Of a stretch of 64,000 nt of DNA, positions 9,910 through 20,148 are shown piece after piece. Made by a program: the position numbers and the translations under genes. The stretch comes from Pedosphaera parvula Ellin514 (GTDB taxonomy: Bacteria; Verrucomicrobiota; Verrucomicrobiia; Limisphaerales; Pedosphaeraceae): NCBI RefSeq assembly GCF_000172555.1, contig NZ_ABOX02000006.1, positions 156,518 to 220,517 on the forward strand, given 5' to 3'. Positions within the stretch are counted from its first letter, which is position 1. Each line of letters opens with the position of its first letter. A model generated the notes under the pieces. That model worked only from the letters and a program-made list of their open reading frames with translations. It searched no databases and was not told the DNA's origin.

Positions 9910-10349
9910 TCAAGTTTCCTTTTGGGTTCTGAAACTGAGGTCAATTGAGTCTGGGCATAATCGCGGATTTTTTCCCAGACTCGTGCCAAGCCATTCCGCC
10001 GATTGGGGGTTAAATGTTGTGTGATTCCTACTTCAGCCAAAAACGAGGGATCATGGCTCACAATTTCCAAAGGCGTCAGATCACTATAAAAATTGCAAAG
10101 CACCGTGGAAATACCCTTCATGATGGCGGATTCGGAATCCGTGTGAAAATAACATTTTCCCTCTTTAAACTCCGACACCAGCCACAGTTTTGCCAGACAA
10201 CCTTCCACGCGATAAGCATCGATCTTGAACGTTTCCTTCAGCGGCTCCTGTCTGCGGCCTTGTTCCACCACGTAGGCAAATCGTTGCTGCGCATCTTTGA
10301 AGTGCGCGAGCTCGGTTAGCAATGCCTGCTTCTTGTCTTTGGCTGTCAT
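9906..10349 (-). CDS. sufE: SufE-family cysteine desulfurase sulfur acceptor
   Basis: 147 aa. Accepts persulfide from SufS/CsdA on its conserved cysteine, here in VEGCLAKLWL at about residue 50, and passes it to Fe-S or tRNA-modification pathways. The Arg/Gly-rich end of the fold (LTPNRRNGLARVWEKI) is conserved. First gene of a two-gene operon with the TatD hydrolase. No sufS is in the window. Confidence 0.93.
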   Translation of the reverse strand: MTAKDKKQALLTELAHFKDAQQRFAYVVEQGRRQEPLKETFKIDAYRVEGCLAKLWLVSEFKEGKCYFHTDSESAIMKGISTVLCNFYSDLTPLEIVSHDPSFLAEVGITQHLTPNRRNGLARVWEKIRDYAQTQLTSVSEPKRKLE

Positions 10350-10478
10350 GGTTGTTAAAACGTCATTTGCCGAGGCAGACTAGCATCAGGCTCATTACAA
10401 CACCAGATTGGGGTAATTAGGTATCCAGAGTGATAAATCTACCGGTTGATTCTTCACGTTCCTCTGGCATTTTGTATT

Positions 10479-11048
10479 ATGAGTGCGAAGACATCCACAG
10501 TGTCGGTGCCTCGGGACCTCGAAAGGTGCATCAACCCACCGCGTGTACTTTCTTTTAATTTGAAGGATGACGGCAGCATACCCAACAACCCGAAACTACC
10601 TCTGTTAATTTATCATCAAGCTATTGATCTAGCTGAGCGCCGAGATCCCGCCTCCATTTTTGAGCGTTTGTTTGCCGCTCACGACTGGGAAGGTTCCTGG
10701 CGAAATGGAATTTATACGTTTCACCACTATCACAGCACCACCCACGAAGTCCTTGGTATCTACAATGGCTCGGCCACCGTCCGCTTCGGTGGTGAAAATG
10801 GTATCACGCAAAAATTGCGCTACGGCGATGTCGTTATCATTCCAGCTGGTGTGGCTCATAAAAATCTCGGTTCGAGTGCCAACCTTGGAGTTGTCGGCGC
10901 TTATCCTGGCGGCCAACCATGGGATATGAATTATGGCCGGAAAGGCGAGCGTCCGCAGGCTGACCATAATATCGCGCACGCTCCATTCCCTGAAGCTGAT
11001 CCCATCTACAGTCATGAGGGCCCAATCTTCCAATATTGGAACAGTTAA
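10479..11048 (+). CDS. Cupin-domain protein
   Basis: 189 aa. A single cupin barrel: HHYHSTTHEVLGIYNG supplies the metal ligands HxHxxxxE and GDVVIIPAGVAHKNLG the second motif. The end of the barrel region (GAYPGGQPWDMNYG) matches the bacterial YjlB-like cupin family. Start chosen at ATG 10479 because the upstream in-frame extension begins with TTG and is not conserved-looking. Substrate unknown. Confidence 0.85.
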   Translation: MSAKTSTVSVPRDLERCINPPRVLSFNLKDDGSIPNNPKLPLLIYHQAIDLAERRDPASIFERLFAAHDWEGSWRNGIYTFHHYHSTTHEVLGIYNGSATVRFGGENGITQKLRYGDVVIIPAGVAHKNLGSSANLGVVGAYPGGQPWDMNYGRKGERPQADHNIAHAPFPEADPIYSHEGPIFQYWNS

Positions 11049-11056
11049 CCTCCAGT

Positions 11057-12211
11057 CTACTTCGTCACGGCTACGTTTCGTGTCGCCGCCCATTGTCCAA
11101 TATCCTGTTTGGAAATCGCCGCCGCCATAAGCTCCGGAAACAAATCGGGGGTGCAGGCAAATGAAGGAATCTCCATGCCGGCAAATGCTGCGGCGTGTTG
11201 ATGATCAAACATCGGAGCCCCGTCATCATTTAACGCCAGCAAGGTCACCACCTGCGTCCCCGCAGCTACAATGGATCCCATGCGTTTCAACATTTCCTTG
11301 CTGTTGCCACCTTCATAAAGATCGCTGATCAATACAAGAATTGTGTCCTGCGGTTGGCGGATCAATCCCTGGCAATAGCTCAATGCCTTGTTGATATCCG
11401 TACCACCTCCCAGTTGCGTGCCAAACAACACATCCACCGGATCACTCAGCTTATCGCTTAAATCCACGACTGCCGTATCGAACACCACCATCCGCGTTTG
11501 CACTGCTGGCAGCGATGCGAGTACCGCGCTGAAAATTCCCGCGTAAACCACCGAAGTTGCCATCGACCCACTCTGATCCACGCACAAAATAATGTCGCGA
11601 AGCGATGAGCGCTTGCGTCCGTAACCAATCCGTGTTTCTGGGACAATCGTGCGATACTCCGGTTGATAATGTTTCAAGTTGGCCCGAATGGTGCGGTTCC
11701 AATCAATTTCATTGTGCCGCGGCCTGCGATTGCGTGTCGCGCGATTCAAGCTCCCCATCACCGCCTGTCGCATCGGATTCGCCAGTTTCCGTTCCAACTC
11801 TTCAACTACCTTCCGAACAACCATCCGTGCCGTTTCCCTAGTCTTGCTCGGCATGATGTTTTTCAAGGCCAACAGATTCGCCACCAGGTGCACATCCGGT
11901 TGGACTGCCTGCAACAATTCCGGCTCCAGCAACATCTGCTGCAGATTCAATCGTTCCAATGCATCCTTCTGCATCACCTGCACCACTGTTGAAGGGAAGT
12001 AAGTCCGAATATCTCCCAGCCAGCGCGAAACGTTGGGATTCGAACTGCCAAGTCCGCCCTTCCGCTCGGACTCATAAAGCGCACCCAATGCCTTGTCCAT
12101 TCCAGCGTCGGTTCCGGACAGCCCAAAGCCTGTCCCGTCTGCCTCATCTCCACCCAAAACCAACCGCCACCGTCTCAATCTTTCCTCTTTATTCTGTGTA
12201 GCTGTGGACAT
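11057..12211 (-). CDS. VWA-domain protein of the MoxR/SWIM cluster
   Basis: 384 aa. The C-terminal half is a von Willebrand A domain with an intact MIDAS (CVDQSGSMATS, then GTQLGGGTDINKA and ISDLYEG). The N-terminal part is an alpha-helical region as in CoxE-type partners. In known MoxR systems the VWA protein binds metal-dependently to target proteins while the MoxR AAA+ ATPase remodels them. It is the last gene of a five-gene minus-strand operon (SWIM, DUF5691, MoxR, DUF5682, VWA), 12 bases after DUF5682. Confidence 0.9.
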   Translation of the reverse strand: MSTATQNKEERLRRWRLVLGGDEADGTGFGLSGTDAGMDKALGALYESERKGGLGSSNPNVSRWLGDIRTYFPSTVVQVMQKDALERLNLQQMLLEPELLQAVQPDVHLVANLLALKNIMPSKTRETARMVVRKVVEELERKLANPMRQAVMGSLNRATRNRRPRHNEIDWNRTIRANLKHYQPEYRTIVPETRIGYGRKRSSLRDIILCVDQSGSMATSVVYAGIFSAVLASLPAVQTRMVVFDTAVVDLSDKLSDPVDVLFGTQLGGGTDINKALSYCQGLIRQPQDTILVLISDLYEGGNSKEMLKRMGSIVAAGTQVVTLLALNDDGAPMFDHQHAAAFAGMEIPSFACTPDLFPELMAAAISKQDIGQWAATRNVAVTK

Positions 12212-12223
12212 GGTAAATTCCCT

Positions 12224-14557
12224 TTAGTTTTCAATTCCCAACAACTTTGCAACCAACGGCAGAACCTTCGCTGCGCGTTCCTCGTCGAAATCCATCTTTT
12301 GCACCTGGCTTGCAAGCTTTGACGTTCCGCTCCGCACTCGTTCGCCCATCTGCCTTCTTTCGGGTGCGGAGAAGGTCGAAAAAGTTCTCCGCAGCAGAGG
12401 CAGTAATGCTGTAAAGGTTTCATCCTTCAACTCGCAAACCCACTCATCCAACACCTGCCACAACGATTCATCGTGCAGGAGCAACAATCCGCTTCCTTTG
12501 AGAAAACCTTCCACCCAGGCCGCCGCCTGAACAGGCTCATTCGCGGTGGATAATGCCAATCCCATCCGCCGCGCCGATTCCTCCCGGCTGAAAACTCCCG
12601 CATCCATCAGCAGGCGACAACACCGCCCCGCTAACAATCCGTGAATTCCTTGCTGCTGCGAGAGTTGTTTTAAAACTGTCTGCCACGCCTTGAGATACTC
12701 TTCCTTTTGCAACAGTGAGAGCGCACTTTGAACCGCCAGCAAACGTTCGAACATATCTGCTGCCGCCTCATCATCCAGCGAAGCACATGCTACCGGCAAC
12801 CCAATGCAAATTCTCGCCACCAATCCCGAAACAATCTGATCGATCAACGTCGAGTCTGTCTGACGCACGTTGCCATATCTTAAAATCTGCGCCAATGGCG
12901 GCAGCGCGGCCATCAACTGCGGCACATCACTCGCCACCGCTGCTTCGTTTTGCAGCCGGACCATGATATGCCGAATCGCATCAGGCAAATCAGCCAGCAA
13001 CGTTTGGTCCAACAACGCCGTCAATTCCGGCAACGCCGGCGCCTCCTCTGCCAATTTATACGCCCGACCCGACGCCGCACTCGCCACCGTGTTTCCCCAA
13101 ATGGCTGCCTCAATAATCGCGACCGCAAATTCCGGCTGCCATCGCACGCGCCACACTTCGTGAAAAGTCCCTTTCTTCCCGCTCGCCCGCTCTGCCTGGC
13201 CCCATGGAATGTTCAATAAATTCAGTCGATGCAACAATTGGCTCCGTCCAAGATCCGTATCTTTGCGTAAGTCCAGGTCCAGCATTTTCTCCAAAGCCTC
13301 CGGCGGCAAACGCAGTCGTTTCTGCTCGCGTTGCAAATCCTGTTGCAATGGCACCACCGGCGTTTCATCCGGCACTTTGCCCAGACGCTCGCTCACCACG
13401 AGCTTGTCATGGATCAACCGCAACGGCAGATGTTCGCCGTGACACAAAACCGTTTGCGTTGCTTCATTTAATTCGGGCAGGCCGGGCAGGGGACGACTCC
13501 TCACTGCCGCCAACGACTCCGCCAGCCGCACGGTTTCAATCACGCTAGCTGACGACGCATCCAAATCTTCTCCGCGCAGCAGATGCGCCACCCGCGTCAG
13601 CCACTTGATGATAATATCCTGCGTCTCCGCGTTCCTGCCTTTCTTGCCATCCCGGCAATCCCACAGGTGCTGATACCATCCCGGCGATTCAATCCCCGCG
13701 CCATAACCGCTCGCAAACGCCAGCCGCCCGTAAGTCCACGGCACCCACGTCGCCTGGACCTTCACTTTCAGCAATCCTTTCAGCAACTCCGCGTCCTCCT
13801 TCGCCGCTGGCATTTTCGTCAATGCCGGCGCATGCCAAGCTCCACACACAACCGCTATTCGCTGAAATCCTTCCTTCTCCGCCACGCGAATGGTCTGCCG
13901 CATGTGCGCTTCACGTCGTTGCTCGCGAAGCGGATTGAGTATCGCCAATGAAGATTCCAACGACGCCTCGCGTAATGCCGTCATTGCCTCCAGAATCGCT
14001 TCAAACAGTTCCGTGCTATTATGCCGATGCTCCACCATGTGTTCCCACCAACGCTCGCTGTCGCTATAACCCGCCGCTTCCGCCAGGTGGGCGAGGGGAT
14101 CACGTTGCAACAAGGCTTTCAAAGCAGGTAACAATGCTGGCTCTATCGGCTGTTCCTGAGTAATTTCGCATTCCTCACACTCTGCTTCCGCATCGGCTTC
14201 ATCACCTTTGACTGCGATCTCCTTTGCCTCCAAAGCTTCCTCCGCCAATTGATGTGTCAGCGGCAAATCCATGAAGCGCACCGGAACATTTTTGCCGAAG
14301 CCATATCGCAGGGCCTGCCATTCGGGCGAGAACACCGCAAACGGATAATAAACTGCCTGCTTGGGATTCTCCGGCACATAGACGAGCAACGCCACCGGCG
14401 GTTCCATCTGTTCATGCATCAGCAGCGGTAGCGCTGCTTCCGCATCGGGTGGACCTTCCACCAAAATCATGTCAGGCTTCAACGCTTCCAGCGCCTCGCG
14501 CAAACTCCGCGCTGAGCCGGGACCATGATGTCTTATACCAAAGATATGAACCGACAT
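12224..14557 (-). CDS. DUF5682 family protein
   Basis: 777 aa. Opens with the diagnostic IFGIRHHGPGSARSL and LVEGPPDAEAALPL, which places it in DUF5682; a GH...AWH motif (VCGAWHAPAL) about residue 240 resembles the catalytic shape of TraB/ChaN-like folds, suggesting a hydrolase or heme/metal-binding core. The long C-terminal half is alpha-helical. It lies between the MoxR ATPase and the VWA gene with gaps under 20 bases. No biochemical function is known to me; cluster membership implies it acts with the chaperone pair. Confidence 0.88.
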   Translation of the reverse strand: MSVHIFGIRHHGPGSARSLREALEALKPDMILVEGPPDAEAALPLLMHEQMEPPVALLVYVPENPKQAVYYPFAVFSPEWQALRYGFGKNVPVRFMDLPLTHQLAEEALEAKEIAVKGDEADAEAECEECEITQEQPIEPALLPALKALLQRDPLAHLAEAAGYSDSERWWEHMVEHRHNSTELFEAILEAMTALREASLESSLAILNPLREQRREAHMRQTIRVAEKEGFQRIAVVCGAWHAPALTKMPAAKEDAELLKGLLKVKVQATWVPWTYGRLAFASGYGAGIESPGWYQHLWDCRDGKKGRNAETQDIIIKWLTRVAHLLRGEDLDASSASVIETVRLAESLAAVRSRPLPGLPELNEATQTVLCHGEHLPLRLIHDKLVVSERLGKVPDETPVVPLQQDLQREQKRLRLPPEALEKMLDLDLRKDTDLGRSQLLHRLNLLNIPWGQAERASGKKGTFHEVWRVRWQPEFAVAIIEAAIWGNTVASAASGRAYKLAEEAPALPELTALLDQTLLADLPDAIRHIMVRLQNEAAVASDVPQLMAALPPLAQILRYGNVRQTDSTLIDQIVSGLVARICIGLPVACASLDDEAAADMFERLLAVQSALSLLQKEEYLKAWQTVLKQLSQQQGIHGLLAGRCCRLLMDAGVFSREESARRMGLALSTANEPVQAAAWVEGFLKGSGLLLLHDESLWQVLDEWVCELKDETFTALLPLLRRTFSTFSAPERRQMGERVRSGTSKLASQVQKMDFDEERAAKVLPLVAKLLGIEN

Positions 14558-14575
14558 GGTGATATCCTTCCTGGC

Positions 14576-15652
14576 TCAATCGTGATTTTTGCAAGCCCGG
14601 TACAAATCCTTCCAACCGTCCCGCTCCTTCACCACGGTTTCCAAATATTCCTGCCACACAACCCGGTCTTGAATCGGATCCTTCACCACCGCTCCGATCA
14701 AACCACTCGCCACATCGGCCGCCCGCATCGTTCCATCGCCAAAATGCGCCGCGAGTGAAAGCCCATTGTTCACCACTGAAATGGCTTCCGCTGTGCTGAG
14801 AGTTCCCGTGGGCGATTTCACCTTGGTTTTTCCATCCGCTGTCGCTCCGCTGCGTAACTCGCGAAATACCGTTACGATCCGCCGTATCTCCTCCAAGGCT
14901 GGTGGTTCGGCCGGCAATTCCAGCGCGCGCCCCAAACTCTCCACCCGCTGTTGCACGATGCTCACTTCTTCCTCGATCGAATCCGGCAGCGGCAGCACCA
15001 CGGTGTTAAAGCGCCGCTTCAACGCGCTCGAAAGTTCATTCACCCCGCGATCCCGATTGTTTGCGGTGGCAATCACATTGAATCCTTTCACCGCCTGCAC
15101 TTCTTCTCCCAGTTCAGGAATTGGCAGTGTCTTTTCCGACAAAATCGTGATCAACGAATCCTGCACGTCAGCGGGAATGCGTGTCAGTTCCTCGACCCGC
15201 GCAATCTTTCCCTCCTGCATCGCGCGCATCAATGGACTCGCCACCAGCGCCTTCCGCGATGGCCCCTCCGCCAGCAACCGCGCATAATTCCAACCATAGC
15301 GCACCGATTCCTCACTCGTTCCCGCCGTGCCCTGCACCAGCAACGTCGAGTCCCCCGCAATCGCCGCCGCCAGATGTTCGGCGACCCAGGTCTTCGCCGT
15401 GCCCGGCACTCCCAGCAAGAGCAGCGCCCGATCCGTCGCCAGCGTCGCAATCGCAATTTCAATCACCCGCCGGTTGCCGATATATTTTGGCGACACCACA
15501 AACCCGTCGTCCAGTTTTCCACCCAGCAGGTAAGTCGCCACTGCCCATGGCGATAATTGCCAGCGCGGCGGACGCGTCTTCGTATCCACCTTCGCCAGTT
15601 TTGATAATTCCTCCGCATACTGTTGTTCCGCATGTTCCCTTAATGCATTCAT
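14576..15652 (-). CDS. MoxR-type AAA+ ATPase
   Basis: 358 aa. Walker A GVPGTAKTW, Walker B region (ARVEELTRIPADVQDSL), sensor-1 (FNVIATANNRDRGV) and arginine-bearing SALKRRF. This is a MoxR/RavA-like chaperone ATPase that is expected to work with the VWA protein downstream. It starts the second half of the operon; about 210 bases separate it from DUF5691, a gap that carries repeated GTTAAC-type words and may include an internal promoter. Confidence 0.93.
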   Translation of the reverse strand: MNALREHAEQQYAEELSKLAKVDTKTRPPRWQLSPWAVATYLLGGKLDDGFVVSPKYIGNRRVIEIAIATLATDRALLLLGVPGTAKTWVAEHLAAAIAGDSTLLVQGTAGTSEESVRYGWNYARLLAEGPSRKALVASPLMRAMQEGKIARVEELTRIPADVQDSLITILSEKTLPIPELGEEVQAVKGFNVIATANNRDRGVNELSSALKRRFNTVVLPLPDSIEEEVSIVQQRVESLGRALELPAEPPALEEIRRIVTVFRELRSGATADGKTKVKSPTGTLSTAEAISVVNNGLSLAAHFGDGTMRAADVASGLIGAVVKDPIQDRVVWQEYLETVVKERDGWKDLYRACKNHD

Positions 15653-15866
15653 AATGTTTTATTTCAAATTAAGTCGAAGTTTTTCCCGTTTTAAATTGCG
15701 GCAAATGATTGGCGGACACGAGAGATGGCCTACGCGGAACACGAAACACGCAACATACAGTTTCGAACATTCCATGACGCTCGTTCCCATTTGAAATTGG
15801 AAATTTGTCATTCGAAATTAAAGTTGTGCCGTTAACTGCCGTTAGCTCCGGTTAACTCGTGTTAAC

Positions 15867-17390
15867 TCACGTTTCTTTCAACGCCACCACCATGTCATGC
15901 CGGAATTGTACCATCGCAATAAACTGATCCACCACTTCCGACCACAAATTCCAATGCTTCCCATCCACCGGCCAGCCCTCCGCCAGGTTGCCCGCGAGTC
16001 CCGGGTCCATCCACTTGCCCACCGCCACCAGATGACTGCGCGCCATCCAATCACCCGATTTTGCAAGTTCCTTCGCCTGCAGCGCCACGGCCTTCGAAAA
16101 CTCCTTGCTCCACGGCCCACCGGCCTTGGCCAGCATCGATTCGAACACCAGGTCCACACTCCAGCCGCTCTCAAAAGCTTTCAGTATGCACTTCTCCCGT
16201 TGCTCCGCTGGCAGCACCGAAAGCAACTCGCCCGTTTGCGGCAGCATCGTTTTCTTCTCGCCAGTTTCCATCAGCAACGCCTCCGCCCAAACCGCATCGC
16301 GCGATTTCACCGCCGCATTCGCCCATGCCTCCATCAACAACCCCCGCCATTCCTTTTCGGCGGCTGCCATGGCAATCAACTCCTCGACCGTCATTTGATA
16401 TTGCGCACTCCAAAAGCCAATCGGCACATTCTCAATAATCTGCTTCAGCCAAAATGCCTTCTCGCCCAGTCCGGAAAGTTTCCGCGTTTCAATCCCATCC
16501 CGCGCCATCGCCTTGTCGCAGTCAGAAGGCAATGTCACCTCAATCTTCGCTTTGCCGGCTTTGCCTTTCTTCCCTTTATCCGCCGCCTCGATTTTCACCA
16601 GCGGTTGCAACCGCTCCATCATCCTTTGCGCGAACCGCGACTCCGGCAACCGCGCCAGCAAGCCAGCGGCCGCCTGACGCACTTCCTTCCGCTTATCATC
16701 CAACGCACTCTCCAAAAAATTCTCATCAGCTACGCTCAACCCAAACTGCATCGCACCCACAAACGCCGCCCGATCCTCCGGTGACTCCTGAGCCCACGTC
16801 GATTGCAACAACTCCCGGCTTCGTGCCGCCTCACGCTTTCGTAGTCGTTGCAAGAAAGTCAATCGCGCCGCCCGGCTTCCCGTTTCCCAAATCGCCTCAT
16901 CCTCCACCGCGCCCGCCACCCAGCTCCAATCGGCATTCTGTCCCGCCAGCCATACTCCCCGCTGGCCAATCACTTTCAAAATCGCTTCCCGCCACTCAGC
17001 ATTTTTAGTCCCGACATCCAGCAACGCCGGCAAATCCTCCGCCTGCACGCGCTTCCCGCATTCTGCACTCGCCGCCAGCCATTCCGGCAACACCTCACCG
17101 AAACGTCCGCCCAGCATCTCCTTCAAAAACGCCGCTGCCCGCGCACTGCAACCTGGCAAAGTCTCTTCCGCCGCCGGTTCCACTGCTGTGATCTTCTCAA
17201 TCCCTGGCACCCGTCCGACTCTTTGATGCAGAAATAACAATCCCGCCGTTCCCAGCAGTTGCGCTTCTGCCGGTTGCTTTTCGAGCCTCGAAAGTATCGC
17301 CTGCAACGGTTGTTCCGCTTTCGGTAAATTCCCTTGCCGCTCCGTTCCGAGCAAAGCCACCTGCGCCAGTTGTTGCACCGTCTGGTTCAT
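15867..17390 (-). CDS. DUF5691 family protein
   Basis: 507 aa using the ATG at 17390, which overlaps the SWIM gene stop (ATGA). The longer upstream frame is dropped because it is arginine-rich shadow of the SWIM gene. The protein is alpha-helical throughout with HEAT-like repeats (KEVRQAAAGLLARLPESRFAQR). DUF5691 is regularly found beside SWIM-zinc-finger and MoxR genes, so it probably acts as a scaffold of this complex. Confidence 0.85.
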   Translation of the reverse strand: MNQTVQQLAQVALLGTERQGNLPKAEQPLQAILSRLEKQPAEAQLLGTAGLLFLHQRVGRVPGIEKITAVEPAAEETLPGCSARAAAFLKEMLGGRFGEVLPEWLAASAECGKRVQAEDLPALLDVGTKNAEWREAILKVIGQRGVWLAGQNADWSWVAGAVEDEAIWETGSRAARLTFLQRLRKREAARSRELLQSTWAQESPEDRAAFVGAMQFGLSVADENFLESALDDKRKEVRQAAAGLLARLPESRFAQRMMERLQPLVKIEAADKGKKGKAGKAKIEVTLPSDCDKAMARDGIETRKLSGLGEKAFWLKQIIENVPIGFWSAQYQMTVEELIAMAAAEKEWRGLLMEAWANAAVKSRDAVWAEALLMETGEKKTMLPQTGELLSVLPAEQREKCILKAFESGWSVDLVFESMLAKAGGPWSKEFSKAVALQAKELAKSGDWMARSHLVAVGKWMDPGLAGNLAEGWPVDGKHWNLWSEVVDQFIAMVQFRHDMVVALKET

Positions 17391-18730
17391 GCTTCCTCCC
17401 TCTGCTTTCGACTCCACAAATGGGCAAATCGTCCTTCCGCCGAAACGCTCACGGGTTGCAGGAAATCTCCATCCCACTCGCCAAAAACCGTTACCGCTCG
17501 GCCACCGCTCATCGCCAGTAATTCCCAACCCTTCGCAAAACTCGGTGTCAATGGCACGCACCGTCCTTCTCCATCGCGCAACTGCCACCGCTCATCCCTT
17601 CTCACCGGCACCACCGCACTCAGGCGCATCGGAAATTGCTCAATCCATGGATGCATCGCCAACGCCTCCGCATACGCCGCCATCAAATCCGCAATGCTGG
17701 CCTGTCCCGGTATTCCATCCAAATTCTTCGACACCCCACCGCGCTCCTTAATGATCGCCCGCATCGGGTAGGCCGACGGAAAATAAACCACTTCACCCTC
17801 GAAAGCCGTGCCCGGCACGAGACTCGTGTCCAATGGCTGCGTCAAATGCGCGAAATGCAGATGCATCGCGTTCCGTCCGCTCTGCTTCCCATGCAGCCAC
17901 GTCCGTTGCACCCGGATTTTGTCCTCCTCTTCCAACGTCCTTCCCAGCACCAGCCACTCATCCTTCACACCCGAATTGCCGAGCAATTCATCCTGGTTCT
18001 GCGTCCACCCGATCAATGTCCGAATGTCGTTTTGCAATTCCACCGACAATGTCTCAATGCGTTGAAATCCTTCACGCAACAAATGCAATCTACCCAGTTG
18101 CTCCAGCAATCGCTCCGGCCACCCTTCACCCGACGCCGGAATTCCCGACAACTCCCGCACGCGACGCGCAATCCCCGGCGCCTGCGCATCAATCATCCGC
18201 GCCGCTGTCGATTCCCAAAAACTGTTCGGCCGACCCTGCGCTCCCGCCAATCCCTGCCGCACCAGGTCGCTCATCCAAATCTCCAACTCCTTCAATCCCG
18301 CCGAAACCTTCGCCTCCCGTTCCGCCACCCGCTTCTTCTGCGCCTCAGGATCGCTGATCTTCTCCCCGGCCTGCGCCTTGGCCACCTTCTTCTCCGCCCG
18401 TTGCGTCCGGCCCGCGAGCCATTCGTTCACCCAGTCCGGTGGTGTTCCTTCCGCCACCGCACCCGGTTGACCTGCCAATATCAGGAATAATCCCAGCGAA
18501 TGCTTGCACGGAAACTTCCGGCTCGGGCAGGTGCATTTGAAGGCTGGCTCATTTAAATCAATGCTCGCCTGGTAAGGATTCTTCCCGCTCCCCTGGCACA
18601 AACCCCACGCCGACTGCCCGTCCCGCCCCATCGACACCCATTTCCGCGGCGATGCCAATTCCTTCCCCGACTTCGCCGAACTCGCATCCGGTGCCAGTGA
18701 TAAAACTTTCTCAGTAGTCCAAGTATCCAT
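17387..18730 (-). CDS. SWIM zinc-finger protein
   Basis: 447 aa. The SWIM motif is CTCPSRKFPCKHSLGL (CxCx5CxH) at about residue 63, a fold seen in proteins that bind DNA or other proteins. The rest is helical, ending in a beta-rich segment. First gene of the MoxR/VWA cluster and translationally coupled to DUF5691. It likely gives substrate specificity to the complex; this is inferred. Confidence 0.9.
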   Translation of the reverse strand: MDTWTTEKVLSLAPDASSAKSGKELASPRKWVSMGRDGQSAWGLCQGSGKNPYQASIDLNEPAFKCTCPSRKFPCKHSLGLFLILAGQPGAVAEGTPPDWVNEWLAGRTQRAEKKVAKAQAGEKISDPEAQKKRVAEREAKVSAGLKELEIWMSDLVRQGLAGAQGRPNSFWESTAARMIDAQAPGIARRVRELSGIPASGEGWPERLLEQLGRLHLLREGFQRIETLSVELQNDIRTLIGWTQNQDELLGNSGVKDEWLVLGRTLEEEDKIRVQRTWLHGKQSGRNAMHLHFAHLTQPLDTSLVPGTAFEGEVVYFPSAYPMRAIIKERGGVSKNLDGIPGQASIADLMAAYAEALAMHPWIEQFPMRLSAVVPVRRDERWQLRDGEGRCVPLTPSFAKGWELLAMSGGRAVTVFGEWDGDFLQPVSVSAEGRFAHLWSRKQREEA

Positions 18731-19094
18731 AAACCTTACGGTGAGAGTGACGCCCTATAATCGTGCATTCACTTTTAAAATCAAATCCAAACACCGCCCA
18801 CGATCACGCAATTCAAATCCCATTTCCATTCGTGTTGTTTCGTGGCCAACTGTTTCTCCGACTCCTCGTTCAATCCACGGTTCCCTATTCTCATACCCAC
18901 AACCTAACCAGGGGGGTGGGACATACGTTGTCCACCCCTTAAAATAATTTCAAAAATCTTTCTTTGATGGCCAGCTACTTACGAGAATGTTTAGAAAACT
19001 GACTATCCTTTACTGTTGAAAATGGCTCGACCACAATCGGGCCGGCATCATTATGGGTGTTAATTCCAAATAAATCCCGCTTCCGCCCCGTTTT

Positions 19095-19260
19095 CCCACG
19101 CTGAAAGCGTGGGTGTATGGAAGCCCAGGGTCCAGCCCCGCCTTTGGGGGCGCAACCCTGGGTAAAATGCAAAATGAAAAATCCCCGCTTCGGCCCACGA
19201 TTTTAATTGTCTCAACGCACGCGCCCGAAGCGGAACCCGCCCACCCAATCCAGCGCCATT
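19095..19260. repeat. Dispersed repeat, copy 1
   Basis: Within a 640-base gene-free stretch (18731-19368). Contains three hairpins: CCCACGC TGAAA GCGTGGG, CCCAGGGT...ACCCTGGG, and later CGCTTCGG...CCGAAGCG. A second copy with the same order lies at 21218-21370. The layout (stacked palindromes, no ORF) is that of a non-coding interspersed repeat, possibly transcribed. Confidence 0.8.
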
Positions 19261-19368
19261 CAGTTTAAGAAAAATTCGTGCCATCCTTTTAGCGTTAATT
19301 AGTAGTATCAAGCCGATGGATGAAAACAATCTTGCCGTCTCTCATGCATTTTGGTCAAACCACATTGC

Positions 19369-20139
19369 TTAATGTCTCCGAAATCCTTTTTCCTCTAGAA
19401 TCGAATTGATCTCCGGATGATCAAATTCTTCGGCTGCTTCCTGAGCATATCCGGGTAATTCTCCCTCTGGATTTTGCAACTCCTCAATGATTAGTCGTAC
19501 CACACGCTCATCCTTTCTCCGCGCCAAGCCGACCATCGCTTCGCCTTTTGCGTCTGGATACTTGTCGTTCAAACGATCAAACAATGCTTCTCTGATTTCG
19601 GGCGAATCAACATCGATCATTGAGCCCAATCCAAATGTTGCCCAGTCTCGAATGTCCTCGTCGGAATCCTTTGAAAGTTCAATTAAACCTTGGATGGCTG
19701 TTGGATCCGTTTGACACTGCAACCCATGTGTCACCGCATATCGAATGTCAGCATTTGCATGATTCTTTAAATTCAATAACAAATTGATGGCGCGCGCCTC
19801 CTTCAGATGCCCTAAAGCGAAGCAAATCGCTTTGATTACCTCGACCGACTTTTCCCTTTCAAGCGTTGACATCAACATGTCCCCTGACTCCTTGCGAAAT
19901 GGCAGTGCCGGTGCGCCCAATTGCCCGAGCACATTGGCCGCCAAGATTCGCTCTTTTTCCTTCTCGCTACGAATCAGGCTTCTCACTACTTCAAAAACCT
20001 CGTGACCCCCGCGGCGTCTTAACTCTCTAATTGCGTCCCAGGCCAGATTTTCATCCTCGGAATCTCGCGCAATGGCAATGAACTCCTGTACCACTTTGCC
20101 CTTTAGTTCATCTGGATTTTCCATCCCTGCATTTTGCAT
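19369..20139 (-). CDS. HEAT/PBS-lyase repeat protein
   Basis: 256 aa made of HEAT-like repeats (for example AINLLLNLKNHANADIRYAVTHGL and IRDWATFGLGSM). Such proteins are scaffolds for protein-protein contact. It follows the PP2C gene by 9 bases on the same strand, so the two are probably cotranscribed and may work together; the target is unknown. Confidence 0.85.
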   Translation of the reverse strand: MQNAGMENPDELKGKVVQEFIAIARDSEDENLAWDAIRELRRRGGHEVFEVVRSLIRSEKEKERILAANVLGQLGAPALPFRKESGDMLMSTLEREKSVEVIKAICFALGHLKEARAINLLLNLKNHANADIRYAVTHGLQCQTDPTAIQGLIELSKDSDEDIRDWATFGLGSMIDVDSPEIREALFDRLNDKYPDAKGEAMVGLARRKDERVVRLIIEELQNPEGELPGYAQEAAEEFDHPEINSILEEKGFRRH

Positions 20140-20148
20140 GGTTGCAAT

